DNA of 64,000 bases from positions 1-64,000 of the forward strand of contig JADKCC010000059.1 of NCBI GenBank assembly GCA_016714785.1, given 5' to 3'. The notes under the pieces are model-generated. The model made no database searches. It saw nothing but the letters and a program-made list of their open reading frames with translations, and was not told the origin of the DNA. This stretch comes from Saprospiraceae bacterium (GTDB lineage: Bacteria > Bacteroidota > Bacteroidia > Chitinophagales > Saprospiraceae). The position numbers were made by a program, and so were the translations under genes. Every line of letters begins with the position of its first letter. Positions within the stretch are counted from its first letter, which is position 1. Shown here in pieces: positions 56,635-64,000 of this stretch.

Positions 56635-57105
56635 ATGCATAACGAATTACACATTCCCCATATAGACATATATGATACTAAAATATTACAACTCTTGGAG
56701 CAAGATGGTAGAATGGCTTTTTCATTAATAGCACAAGAACTAGGCATTTCAAATACAATGGTACACCAAAGAGTGACAAAACTGACAGAACAAGGCATAC
56801 TCAAAGGCATAAAACCAATCCTAAATGAAAAAAAAATTGGCTATGATTGGGCGTCTTTTACTGGTCTCACATTGGATAAAGACCACAACTCCGAACGTAT
56901 CATTGAAGCACTTAAAGCGATACCCGAAGTAACTGAATGCTATTACATCACAGGTGCATTTACATTGTTTATCCGCATCATAGCTAAAAACCACGAACAC
57001 ATGAGAAAAATTCTTTATGATCAGATAGACAATATCCCTGGCATTGCCAAAACAGATTCATTCATGGAGTTGGGTTGTGCTTTCAGAAGAAATGTAGGAT
57101 TGTGA
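56635..57105 (+). CDS. Lrp/AsnC family transcriptional regulator
   Basis: The 156-aa protein has an N-terminal HTH (DTKILQLLEQDGRMAFSLIA, ELGISNTMVHQRVTKLTEQG) and a C-terminal RAM domain (IIEALKAIPEVTECYYITGA). It is divergent from rocD with 142 nt between them, which is the usual position of an amino-acid-sensing regulator of a catabolic gene. The spacer has -7-like boxes in both directions (TATTTTTG on plus, TACTTTTG on minus). Confidence 0.9.
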   Translation: MHNELHIPHIDIYDTKILQLLEQDGRMAFSLIAQELGISNTMVHQRVTKLTEQGILKGIKPILNEKKIGYDWASFTGLTLDKDHNSERIIEALKAIPEVTECYYITGAFTLFIRIIAKNHEHMRKILYDQIDNIPGIAKTDSFMELGCAFRRNVGL

Positions 57106-57190
57106 GATGAAGGGTAATGATCTGCAAACTATTTATTCCTACGTTTAGAGATTTTTTTTTACTTTTGCATTTATAAAACAAAAGTAAGCT

Positions 57191-58453
57191 ATGTTTAGCT
57201 ATATTATTAAATATACTTCAACTCATAAATTAAGCATTTTTTTTGTTTTCTTTTGCTTGATTCTATCTTATACATCTGCTTTGGATGGTGGAGATTTTGA
57301 TGTTTATATAGAAGCTGCCTATAAATTATATCACGGGATGAATCCATACTTGCCACCTTATGCAAAAGATGGTATGGGATATTCTTACAGTCCATTTTTC
57401 ATTATACTTCTGATACCTTTTACTGGTAATTATTTCATGACAGAATTCGTTTGGTGTTTACTTTCATGCTTTTTATTGTATCGAAGTTTTATATTATTTT
57501 ATGCGTATTTTGATAAAGAAAAACTATCTGCCAAGCAATACAAACTTTGGGGATGGATATTGTTAATATTGTCATTCCAATTTGCTAGTAATAATGTTGG
57601 GATGGTTCAAATGACTATATTTCTATTGTGGGCAATTTTAGAATCATTAAAACAAATAAGAAAAGGAAATAATGTATTGGGTGGATTACTTTTAGGAGCA
57701 ATTATTAATATAAAAATAATGCCCATAGTAATGGTTGGTTATCTTTTTTACAGAGGATATTTAAAAGCATTTTTTATTTCGATTATAACCGCAATGGCAC
57801 TCCTTTTTAGTCCAAGTTTGTTTTGGGGCATTGATTACAACCTTACATTATTGTCAGATTGGTGGCAAATCATCAATCCCACCAAATCAGAACATCTTAT
57901 GGAGACTGGTATTGGCACACATAGTATGGTAGCATTTTTACCAGTTTTTCTCACACAAACTATTGGAGAGATACCTTATGAACGAAATATATTTAATTTT
58001 GAATTAACCACAGCAATTAGAGTTACACATTTTGCAATAGTTGGGTTAATTTCTTTATCGATTCTGTACTTTAGAAGTTGGCCATTTAAAAAGGAAAACA
58101 ACGATATAAAATCCATTTGGGAGATATCATATTTTTTGCTTCTGATCCCATTAATTATTCCGCATCAACAAAAGTACGCTTTTATATTAGTTATACCGAT
58201 GGTAGCTTATATGGTATTTTTTTTCATCAAAACTTATAGCCAATCAAATTCAAGATTATATAAATTAGTATTGGTGATATTTTCTATTTCAATGTTGGTA
58301 TTTTCGCCAATTCATGGGGCAGACATTATCGGATGGAAAGCATTCAGATGGTCACAACATTACAGACTTATTACTATCGTTACCTTACTATTAATACCCA
58401 TTTCTCAATATTGTAATACAAAAAGATTAAAAACTTTAATAACTAGAAATTAA
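57191..58453 (+). CDS. GT87-like polytopic membrane glycosyltransferase (DUF2029)
   Basis: The 420-aa protein has about ten membrane helices. Near the start it has the acidic pattern GGDFDVYIEAAYKLYHGMNPY, as in GT87-type mannosyltransferases that use polyprenyl-phosphate sugars, then YSPFFIILLIPF. The middle segment GGLLLGAIINIKIMPIVMVGYLFYRG-like repeats the family design. The acceptor is unknown. TACTTTTG at 57160-57167 is a -7 box 24 nt before the ATG. Confidence 0.75.
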   Translation: MFSYIIKYTSTHKLSIFFVFFCLILSYTSALDGGDFDVYIEAAYKLYHGMNPYLPPYAKDGMGYSYSPFFIILLIPFTGNYFMTEFVWCLLSCFLLYRSFILFYAYFDKEKLSAKQYKLWGWILLILSFQFASNNVGMVQMTIFLLWAILESLKQIRKGNNVLGGLLLGAIINIKIMPIVMVGYLFYRGYLKAFFISIITAMALLFSPSLFWGIDYNLTLLSDWWQIINPTKSEHLMETGIGTHSMVAFLPVFLTQTIGEIPYERNIFNFELTTAIRVTHFAIVGLISLSILYFRSWPFKKENNDIKSIWEISYFLLLIPLIIPHQQKYAFILVIPMVAYMVFFFIKTYSQSNSRLYKLVLVIFSISMLVFSPIHGADIIGWKAFRWSQHYRLITIVTLLLIPISQYCNTKRLKTLITRN

Positions 58454-58537
58454 TAGATTCTTCGCTATTGATATGATTTAAATCATCAAAAACCACACCT
58501 TTTCCTCCTACTTTTGCACCCAAAATAAAAAAGTAAG

Positions 58538-59908
58538 GTGAAGACAATCATTGAGCCATTTAGAATAAAATCTGTAGAACCCATACATTTTAATACTGAG
58601 TCCTATAGAAAGCAAGCATTAAGAGACGCATACTACAATACATTCCTGTTACATTCAGATGATGTAATGATCGATCTACTCACAGACAGTGGCACGAGTG
58701 CGATGAGTAGTGCGCAATGGGCAGGCATGATGCTCGGAGATGAATCTTATGCAGGTAGTCCGAGTTTTTATCGGTTTGAAAGTGCTGTCAAAGATATTAC
58801 TGGCATGTCGGTAGTCATTCCTACACACCAAGGGCGAGCTTCCGAAAAAATATTATTTAGCATCACAGGCGGAAAAGGTAAAGTTTTTATTTCCAATACA
58901 TTATTTGATACCACAAGAGCCAATATAGAGTTTGCTGGTGGCGAAGGGATAGATATGATCTGCCATGAAGGAAAATTACCCACAATTCCAGCACCTTTCA
59001 AAGGCAACATCGATACGGAAGCCCTTGAAAATTATATCGTTAGTCATGGTGCAGCACACATCGCAATGGTCATTATCACTGTAACCAATAACTCTGGTGG
59101 CGGACAGCCTGTCAGTATGGCGAATATCAGAGAGACCAGCCGTATTTGTAAAGCGTACAATATCACATTATATATCGACGCATGTAGATTTGCAGAGAAT
59201 TGTTACTTCATTAAAACCCGTGAAGATGGATATGCTGATAAGTCTATCAAAGAAATAGCCAATGAATTATTTTCGTATGCAGACGGATGTACTATGAGTG
59301 CCAAAAAGGATGCTTTTGCAAATATTGGTGGTTTTCTGGCGCTAAATGATCCCGAACTAGCCACAAAGTGCAGAAATCTATTAGTCATTACAGAAGGATT
59401 TCCTACTTATGGTGGATTGGCAGGGCGAGATTTGGAAGCGATTGCCATTGGACTGTATGAAGTGATGGAAGAAAATTATCTACATTATAGAATCCGAAGT
59501 ACAGAATACCTTACCCAAAAGCTGAGTGACGCGGGTGTACCTGTCATGTTGCCTGCTGGTGGTCACGCTGTCTATCTAGATGCTAAACAGTTTCTTCCAC
59601 ATGTACCTGTAGATCAATATCCTGGACAAGCATTGGTGTGCGCCTTATATATAAAAGGTGGTATTAGATGTGTAGAGATAGGTTCGCTGATGTTTGGCAA
59701 ATACGACGAAAACCATCAATTAGTACCTGCAGCATTAGAATTAGTAAGATTGGCTATCCCACGTAGAGTTTATACCCAAAGTCATATAGATTATGTGGCA
59801 GAAGTGATCATCGAAGTATTCGAAGAAAGAAATCAGATCAAGGGTATGAAAATCACAGAAGAAGCTGAAATCTTAAGACATTTTACTGCAAAACTAGATT
59901 TTGTTTAA
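58538..59908 (+). CDS. tnaA: Tryptophanase (L-tryptophan indole-lyase)
   Basis: TnaA splits Trp into indole, pyruvate and ammonia with PLP. The 456-aa protein shows MIDLLTDSGTSAMSSAQWA, DESYAGSPSFYRFESAV, PTHQGRASEKIL, ITVTNNSGGGQPVSMAN, YIDACRFAENCYFIK and the PLP lysine in SAKKDAFANIGG. Tyrosine phenol-lyase is a close relative; PAGGHAVYLDA and IKGGIRCVEIGSLMFG look more like TnaA. The start is GTG at 58538. A -7 box TACTTTTG lies at 58509-58516. Confidence 0.88.
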   Translation: MKTIIEPFRIKSVEPIHFNTESYRKQALRDAYYNTFLLHSDDVMIDLLTDSGTSAMSSAQWAGMMLGDESYAGSPSFYRFESAVKDITGMSVVIPTHQGRASEKILFSITGGKGKVFISNTLFDTTRANIEFAGGEGIDMICHEGKLPTIPAPFKGNIDTEALENYIVSHGAAHIAMVIITVTNNSGGGQPVSMANIRETSRICKAYNITLYIDACRFAENCYFIKTREDGYADKSIKEIANELFSYADGCTMSAKKDAFANIGGFLALNDPELATKCRNLLVITEGFPTYGGLAGRDLEAIAIGLYEVMEENYLHYRIRSTEYLTQKLSDAGVPVMLPAGGHAVYLDAKQFLPHVPVDQYPGQALVCALYIKGGIRCVEIGSLMFGKYDENHQLVPAALELVRLAIPRRVYTQSHIDYVAEVIIEVFEERNQIKGMKITEEAEILRHFTAKLDFV

Positions 59909-59934
59909 TTTTAAAATTATTTACCCATCCTAAA

Positions 59935-59956
59935 TCCTTCCCTTAAAATGGAAGGA
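59935..59956 (+). terminator. Terminator after tnaA
   Basis: TCCTTCC (59935-59941) pairs perfectly with GGAAGGA (59950-59956), with an 8-nt loop and a following CTTTTA. It lies 27 nt after the tnaA stop. Confidence 0.65.
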
Positions 59957-60014
59957 CTTTTAGAAAATCACTTTTAAAAAGCATGCATTAATAATTTTAA
60001 ATTTCCCTTAGCTT

Positions 60015-61262
60015 ATGTCTTCTTATAAAAAACCTGTATTGCTTGCTCCTGTGGGATCATTTGAATCTTTACACGCTGCCATTCGTGGTGGTGCAGATGC
60101 CATATACTTCGGAGTGGAACAGCTCAATATGCGAACAAAATCTATCCCAACTATTACCATCGAAGACATCGAAGAAGTAGCCCAGATTTGCAAACAACAT
60201 CAAATCAAGGCCTACTTAACACTCAACACAGTGGTGTATGATTATGATATGCAGTTGGCTCGTAAGATAATTTCAAAATGCAAAAACCAAGGAATAGATG
60301 CGGTGATAGCGTCAGATTTTGCAATTTTTGAAATGTGCAAATCTATAGGAATGCCGCTGCACATCAGCACACAATCCAATGTCAGCAATATAGAGTCTGT
60401 TGCGTTTTTTGCCCAAATGGCAGATGTGGTTGTACTGGCTAGAGAGCTTACCTTAAAGCAAGTGGCACATATCACATCAGAGATAGCAAGGCGAGATTTA
60501 CGAGGTATTTCCGGTGAGTTGATGAAAATTGAGACCTTTGTTCATGGGGCTTTGTGTATGGCCGTTTCCGGCAAATGTTACCTAAGTCTCCACGAAAAAA
60601 ATGCTTCTGCCAATCGAGGAGCATGTGTCCAAAACTGCCGAAGACCTTACCAAGTGACCGATCTCGAAACCGGCAATGAGTTACTTATTGATAATGAATA
60701 CATCATGTCTCCCAAAGATCTCTGTACTATCGAGTTTGTAGATGAATTGATAGAAGCAGGAATCGATGTATTCAAAATAGAAGGTCGCAGCAAGTCTGCC
60801 GAATTTGTCTATGCTACTACTAAATGTTACAGGGAAGCGATAGAAGCTGTTTTAGAAGGAAGCTATACAGATGAAAAAATAAATCATTGGCTAAAAGAAC
60901 TCGATAAAGTCTATAATCGTGGATTTTGGGAAGGTTATTTTATGGGTCGGAAACTGGGAGAATGGACAAAAAATCCAGGATCGATAGCCACAGAAAAGAA
61001 AATCTACCTTGCCAAAGCGACCAAATATTATCCCAATATTAATGTAGCAGAATTTCTGGTAGAAACAGGTACTATCCGTGCTGGCGAACATTTAATGGTC
61101 ATAGGTAGAAATACAGGTTCTGATAAAATCATACTCGATGAATTAATCGTCAACGGCATCAAACAAACAGAAGCCAACAAAGGAGATAAAATCACTTTCC
61201 CTTTCCCCAAGCCCATAAAATCCAATGACAAACTTTACAAAATCGTTGCTTTAAATGGCTAA
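60015..61262 (+). CDS. Peptidase U32 family protein, TrhP/RlhA type
   Basis: U32 proteins such as TrhP and RlhA are not peptidases in practice; they hydroxylate tRNA or rRNA bases and need an iron-sulfur cluster and prephenate. The 415-aa protein has LLAPVGSFESLHAAIRGGAD, IYFGVEQLNMR, IASDFAIFEMCKSIGMPLHI, STQSNVSN, FVHGALCMAVSGKCYLS, NRGACVQNCRRPY (Cys cluster) and IDVFKIEGRSKS, the family signature. Which RNA it modifies is not told by sequence. The ferredoxin gene overlaps its end. Confidence 0.88.
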   Translation: MSSYKKPVLLAPVGSFESLHAAIRGGADAIYFGVEQLNMRTKSIPTITIEDIEEVAQICKQHQIKAYLTLNTVVYDYDMQLARKIISKCKNQGIDAVIASDFAIFEMCKSIGMPLHISTQSNVSNIESVAFFAQMADVVVLARELTLKQVAHITSEIARRDLRGISGELMKIETFVHGALCMAVSGKCYLSLHEKNASANRGACVQNCRRPYQVTDLETGNELLIDNEYIMSPKDLCTIEFVDELIEAGIDVFKIEGRSKSAEFVYATTKCYREAIEAVLEGSYTDEKINHWLKELDKVYNRGFWEGYFMGRKLGEWTKNPGSIATEKKIYLAKATKYYPNINVAEFLVETGTIRAGEHLMVIGRNTGSDKIILDELIVNGIKQTEANKGDKITFPFPKPIKSNDKLYKIVALNG

Positions 61263-61476
61263 AATCATCCACTATCGCAGCAAATGTATTGGCTGCAATA
61301 TTTGTTTTGAGATGCAACCCGAATATTGGCGACTATCCAAAAAAGATGGTAAGGCTACACTCATTAATAGTCATCTTAAAAAAGACACTCATATTTTGGA
61401 AATACCATTTGAAAGCATCGAACTAAGCAAACAAACTGCAGATCATTGTCCTGTAAAGGTGATTAAGGTGTTTTGA
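61255..61476 (+). CDS. Small 4Fe-4S ferredoxin
   Basis: The 73-aa protein has CIGCNICFEMQP and, near the end, DHCPVKVIKV, giving the four Cys of a single [4Fe-4S] cluster. Its ATG is 8 nt inside the end of the U32 gene, so translation is coupled. It is a natural electron donor candidate for the U32 enzyme, by inference. Confidence 0.85.
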   Translation: MAKIIHYRSKCIGCNICFEMQPEYWRLSKKDGKATLINSHLKKDTHILEIPFESIELSKQTADHCPVKVIKVF

Positions 61477-61535
61477 AACCTGTGCTTTTGCTATCTATGA
61501 ATAAGTTAGTCTAAATATTGAAAATACTAAAAACA

Positions 61536-62435
61536 TTAAAACTTCAAGGCAGCCAATGTGCTTTCAAGTTCCAGCTTCAGCCTTTCGTAATTACTTAAAG
61601 ACAAAGGTGCCAATGGTAATCTAACTTCATTCGTGCAAAAACCTAATACTTCCATGGCAGATTTAATACCTACTGGATTACCCTCTATGTATAGCCATTT
61701 ATGCAGATCATAAGTTTTAAAATTAAGTTCTCGTGCAGCATAATAATCTTGATCGAGCGCAAAATTTATCATCTGACTGAAAGCTTTTGGCAAGGCATTT
61801 GCCATTACAGATATAACACCATCTCCACCAACTGCTGTCATAGCAAGTGCCACTTCATCGTCACCTGAAGTGACTATAAAGTGGTCAGGTTTATTTTTTA
61901 TAATCCGGGTGGTTTGTATGAGATCTCCTGAAGCTTCTTTGATCCCAATAATGATTGGGCTGTATTCGGCAAGTCTTACTGTCGTTTCCCACTCCATATT
62001 GGACCTTGTCCTTCCTGGTACATTATAAAGGATCAAAGGAATTGGGCAAACGTCTGCAATGCTAACATAATGTCTGAATATCCCTTCTTGTGAAGGCTTG
62101 ATATATGCTGGACTTGATGATAAAATGGCTGAAATTCCATCAAAATTGTATTCTTTGATCTTCTTAACCAATTCTTTAGTATCATTCCCCCCAAAATTAC
62201 CCGCAACTAATGGCACTCTATTTTTAATCTTTTCGATACAGAAATCGAGAACAGCTCTAGCTTCGGTTTCATTAAGCGTTGCTGTTTCACCTGTAGATCC
62301 CAATGCAACAATATAATTAACACCTCCATTTATAACATATTCTATAATATTAGCAAAAGCAGGATAATCAATCTCGTTGTTTTTAAATGGAGTAATGATG
62401 GCTACACCAGTACCGATAAATCTTTGGTCTTTCAT
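61536..62435 (-). CDS. dapA: 4-hydroxy-tetrahydrodipicolinate synthase
   Basis: DapA condenses pyruvate with aspartate semialdehyde in Lys/DAP synthesis. The 299-aa protein has GTGVAIITPFKNNEIDY, YIVALGSTGETATLNETEA, the catalytic Tyr of PLILYNVPGRT, the Schiff-base Lys in IIGIKEASGD and SGDDEVALAMTAVGGDGVIS. It is third in accA-DUF6913-dapA. Confidence 0.95.
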   Translation of the reverse strand: MKDQRFIGTGVAIITPFKNNEIDYPAFANIIEYVINGGVNYIVALGSTGETATLNETEARAVLDFCIEKIKNRVPLVAGNFGGNDTKELVKKIKEYNFDGISAILSSSPAYIKPSQEGIFRHYVSIADVCPIPLILYNVPGRTRSNMEWETTVRLAEYSPIIIGIKEASGDLIQTTRIIKNKPDHFIVTSGDDEVALAMTAVGGDGVISVMANALPKAFSQMINFALDQDYYAARELNFKTYDLHKWLYIEGNPVGIKSAMEVLGFCTNEVRLPLAPLSLSNYERLKLELESTLAALKF

Positions 62436-62446
62436 TATAAAAGTTT

Positions 62447-62977
62447 TTATTTTTTTAATGCTACTTTATCAATAGCTTTCATTATTTTTTTGATGACAAT
62501 GTCTGAGCTTTCGTTTTCAGAAATTTCAACTGTCAAATCAAAATATTTTTCAGCATTAAAGATTGACGGACCAATAACAAATTTGACATCTGAGTGAGCA
62601 ATGATGTATTCATAATGAGGCAACATTTTACTTACAATTACAATCAAAATATCAAATTTTAAATGAACAAATTCTTCTACCTTTTCTCCGAAAGGAAGAC
62701 CATACCACTTTATATTTTTAAGATTGTAAGCTGCGTAATCAATATTGTCTAACGGTAATTGATTATTGATGAAGGCCAATGATTTAATGTCCTTTTTCCC
62801 ATCTGGATTGATAGATTTTTTAAATTTATGAACGATTTTTCTTTCTGTTTCATCCGTACCATCAAAAAGTATGGCAACAGATTGCATACTGTTCAAACCT
62901 GATGTTTGATGCCCTTTAGGACGAGCATCTGACTTGAATTCTTTGGAAAAAAACCACTTTTTGATACTTTGCAGCAT
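62447..62977 (-). CDS. DUF6913 domain protein
   Basis: A 176-aa protein with MQSVAILFDGTDETERKIVH and ILIVIVSKMLPHYEYIIAHS, FVIGPSIFNAEKYFDLTVEI. This family is usually found next to dapA in Bacteroidota, as here (11 nt to dapA). Its role is unknown. Confidence 0.8.
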   Translation of the reverse strand: MLQSIKKWFFSKEFKSDARPKGHQTSGLNSMQSVAILFDGTDETERKIVHKFKKSINPDGKKDIKSLAFINNQLPLDNIDYAAYNLKNIKWYGLPFGEKVEEFVHLKFDILIVIVSKMLPHYEYIIAHSDVKFVIGPSIFNAEKYFDLTVEISENESSDIVIKKIMKAIDKVALKK

Positions 62978-62986
62978 AATACTTAT

Positions 62987-63946
62987 TTATAATTCTGCAA
63001 TGGCATAACGCCCCATATCACTATATTTCTGAATGCGTTTGGTGATCCGATCCTCAGGATCCATATTGATTAGATAAGAGAGTTCATTTTTGATGTGCGC
63101 TTTCAGTGTTTTGGCCATTTTTTCAGGATCTGTATGAGCGCCTCCCAAAGGTTCTTTAACTATATCGTCTATCAAACCAAACTCGAGCATGTGATCAGGA
63201 GTCAATTTTAGTGCTTCCGCAGCTGTCTCTTTAAAATCCCAGCTACGCCATAAGATAGAAGAACAAGATTCAGGTGAAATCACGGTGTACCAAGTATTTT
63301 CTAACATAAAAACTTTGTCACCAAGGCCAATACCCAATGCTCCCCCAGAAGCGCCTTCTCCAATAATATAACACAAAATAGGAACTTTAAGCTGTGCCAT
63401 TTCGAAGAGATTTCGAGCTATAGCTTCAGCTTGGCCCCTTTCTTCCGCTTCAAGTCCTGGAAACGCACCAGGAGTATCAATAAGACTTATGACTGGTATA
63501 TTAAATCTCTCAGCCACTTTCATAAGTCTGAGTGCTTTACGGTAACCATCAGGATTGGCCATTCCAAAATTCCTGTATTGTCTCATTTTAGTATTAATCC
63601 CTTTTTGATGGCCTATGATCATCACACTTTGATTATCGATCTTGGCTAGACCTCCAACAATGGCTTTATCATCACTAAAATATCTATCGCCGTGTAATTC
63701 TGTAAATCTCTTACACATTTGGTCAATATAGTACAATGTATATGGTCTCTCTGGATGCCTAGAAAGTTGTACACGTTGCCAACCAGTCAAATTAGCATAA
63801 ATATCTTTTTTAGTAGATTGAATCTTCTTTTCAAGTTCTTTGATGTTTTCTGTCACATCAATCACTCCTTCTTCTCCTACTTGTTTGATTTTTTCAAGCT
63901 GTTCGTAAAGGCTTTCAAGTGGTTTTTCGAAATCAAGGAATACCAT
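62987..63946 (-). CDS. accA: Acetyl-CoA carboxylase carboxyltransferase subunit alpha
   Basis: AccA with AccD moves the carboxyl from biotin to acetyl-CoA, the first step of fatty-acid synthesis. The 319-aa protein starts MVFLDFEKPLESLYEQLEKI and has LSRHPERPYTLYYIDQMCKR, GHQKGINTKMRQYRNFGM, ISLIDTPGAFPGLEAEERGQ and GEGASGGALGIGLGDKVFML. All are family signatures. It starts a minus-strand operon with the DUF6913 gene and dapA. Confidence 0.95.
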   Translation of the reverse strand: MVFLDFEKPLESLYEQLEKIKQVGEEGVIDVTENIKELEKKIQSTKKDIYANLTGWQRVQLSRHPERPYTLYYIDQMCKRFTELHGDRYFSDDKAIVGGLAKIDNQSVMIIGHQKGINTKMRQYRNFGMANPDGYRKALRLMKVAERFNIPVISLIDTPGAFPGLEAEERGQAEAIARNLFEMAQLKVPILCYIIGEGASGGALGIGLGDKVFMLENTWYTVISPESCSSILWRSWDFKETAAEALKLTPDHMLEFGLIDDIVKEPLGGAHTDPEKMAKTLKAHIKNELSYLINMDPEDRITKRIQKYSDMGRYAIAEL

Positions 63947-64000
63947 TTGTTGTGTTTTTGGTTTTGGAAAAATTTATTTCAACGGATCAACTGAGCTAAT

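Overview
The window is AT-rich DNA from a member of the Bacteroidota, most likely a Saprospiraceae-like lineage. The evidence is the Bacteroidota type -7 promoter box (TAnnTTTG) before several genes, a protein with a type IX secretion tail, a TonB-dependent receptor with a carboxypeptidase-like N-terminus, an RprX/RprY-like two-component pair, a U32 peptidase-family gene joined to a ferredoxin, and an accA-DUF6913-dapA cluster. Most intact genes are housekeeping: tyrS, ettA, rsmI, prs, rocD, tnaA, dapA, accA, a MATE exporter, a TsaC/YrdC-like gene and a sulfide:quinone reductase-like gene.

Layout. 1-5.2 kb holds four unrelated genes in many frames (prfH, rtcB, a DUF4105 gene, polX). 5.4-6.3 kb is repeat-rich spacer. 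6.3-16.9 kb is mostly housekeeping, with one-base A-run frameshifts in the oligopeptidase B and FtsX genes. 16.9-21.7 kb is worn DNA: a nitroreductase relic, a 21-bp tandem repeat, a MITE-like element, an IS256-type element with terminal repeats, and a broken M50-TPR gene. 21.7-39 kb is ordinary apart from an Rpn nuclease gene with a duplicated tail and two more MITE-like copies. 49.4-64 kb is ordinary metabolism.

The most interesting part is 39.4-49.3 kb. On the minus strand it carries an operon of an unknown DUF5677/HEPN-like protein, a T4 Rnl1-type RNA ligase and a T4-type polynucleotide kinase/phosphatase. Further along are a HEPN-like gene cluster, a small secreted protein and a slipin (SPFH/Band-7) gene. 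The slipin gene is flanked by two structured tRNA-like RNA loci, one of them with its tRNA halves circularly permuted. A WYL-type regulator closes the region on the plus strand, next to a GxxExxY gene nested in inverted repeats. Three minus-strand units in this region start with the same promoter-operator: an inverted repeat close to GTACGCAA-N5-TTGCGTAC placed exactly 8 nt upstream of a TAnnTTTG box. I read this as one co-regulated RNA-repair/defence regulon, probably controlled by the WYL protein. SPFH/Band-7 proteins with a tRNA-like RNA have been proposed as RNA-repair scaffolds in comparative-genomic work. The shared operator joining that module to a ligase-kinase operon is my own observation here.

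A caution. Many genes carry single-base gains or losses, often in A or T runs (ptrB, ftsX, polX, Pnkp, RNA ligase, WYL, HEPN). This is the pattern expected of long-read or pyrosequencing consensus errors, so several pseudogene labels may be assembly artefacts.
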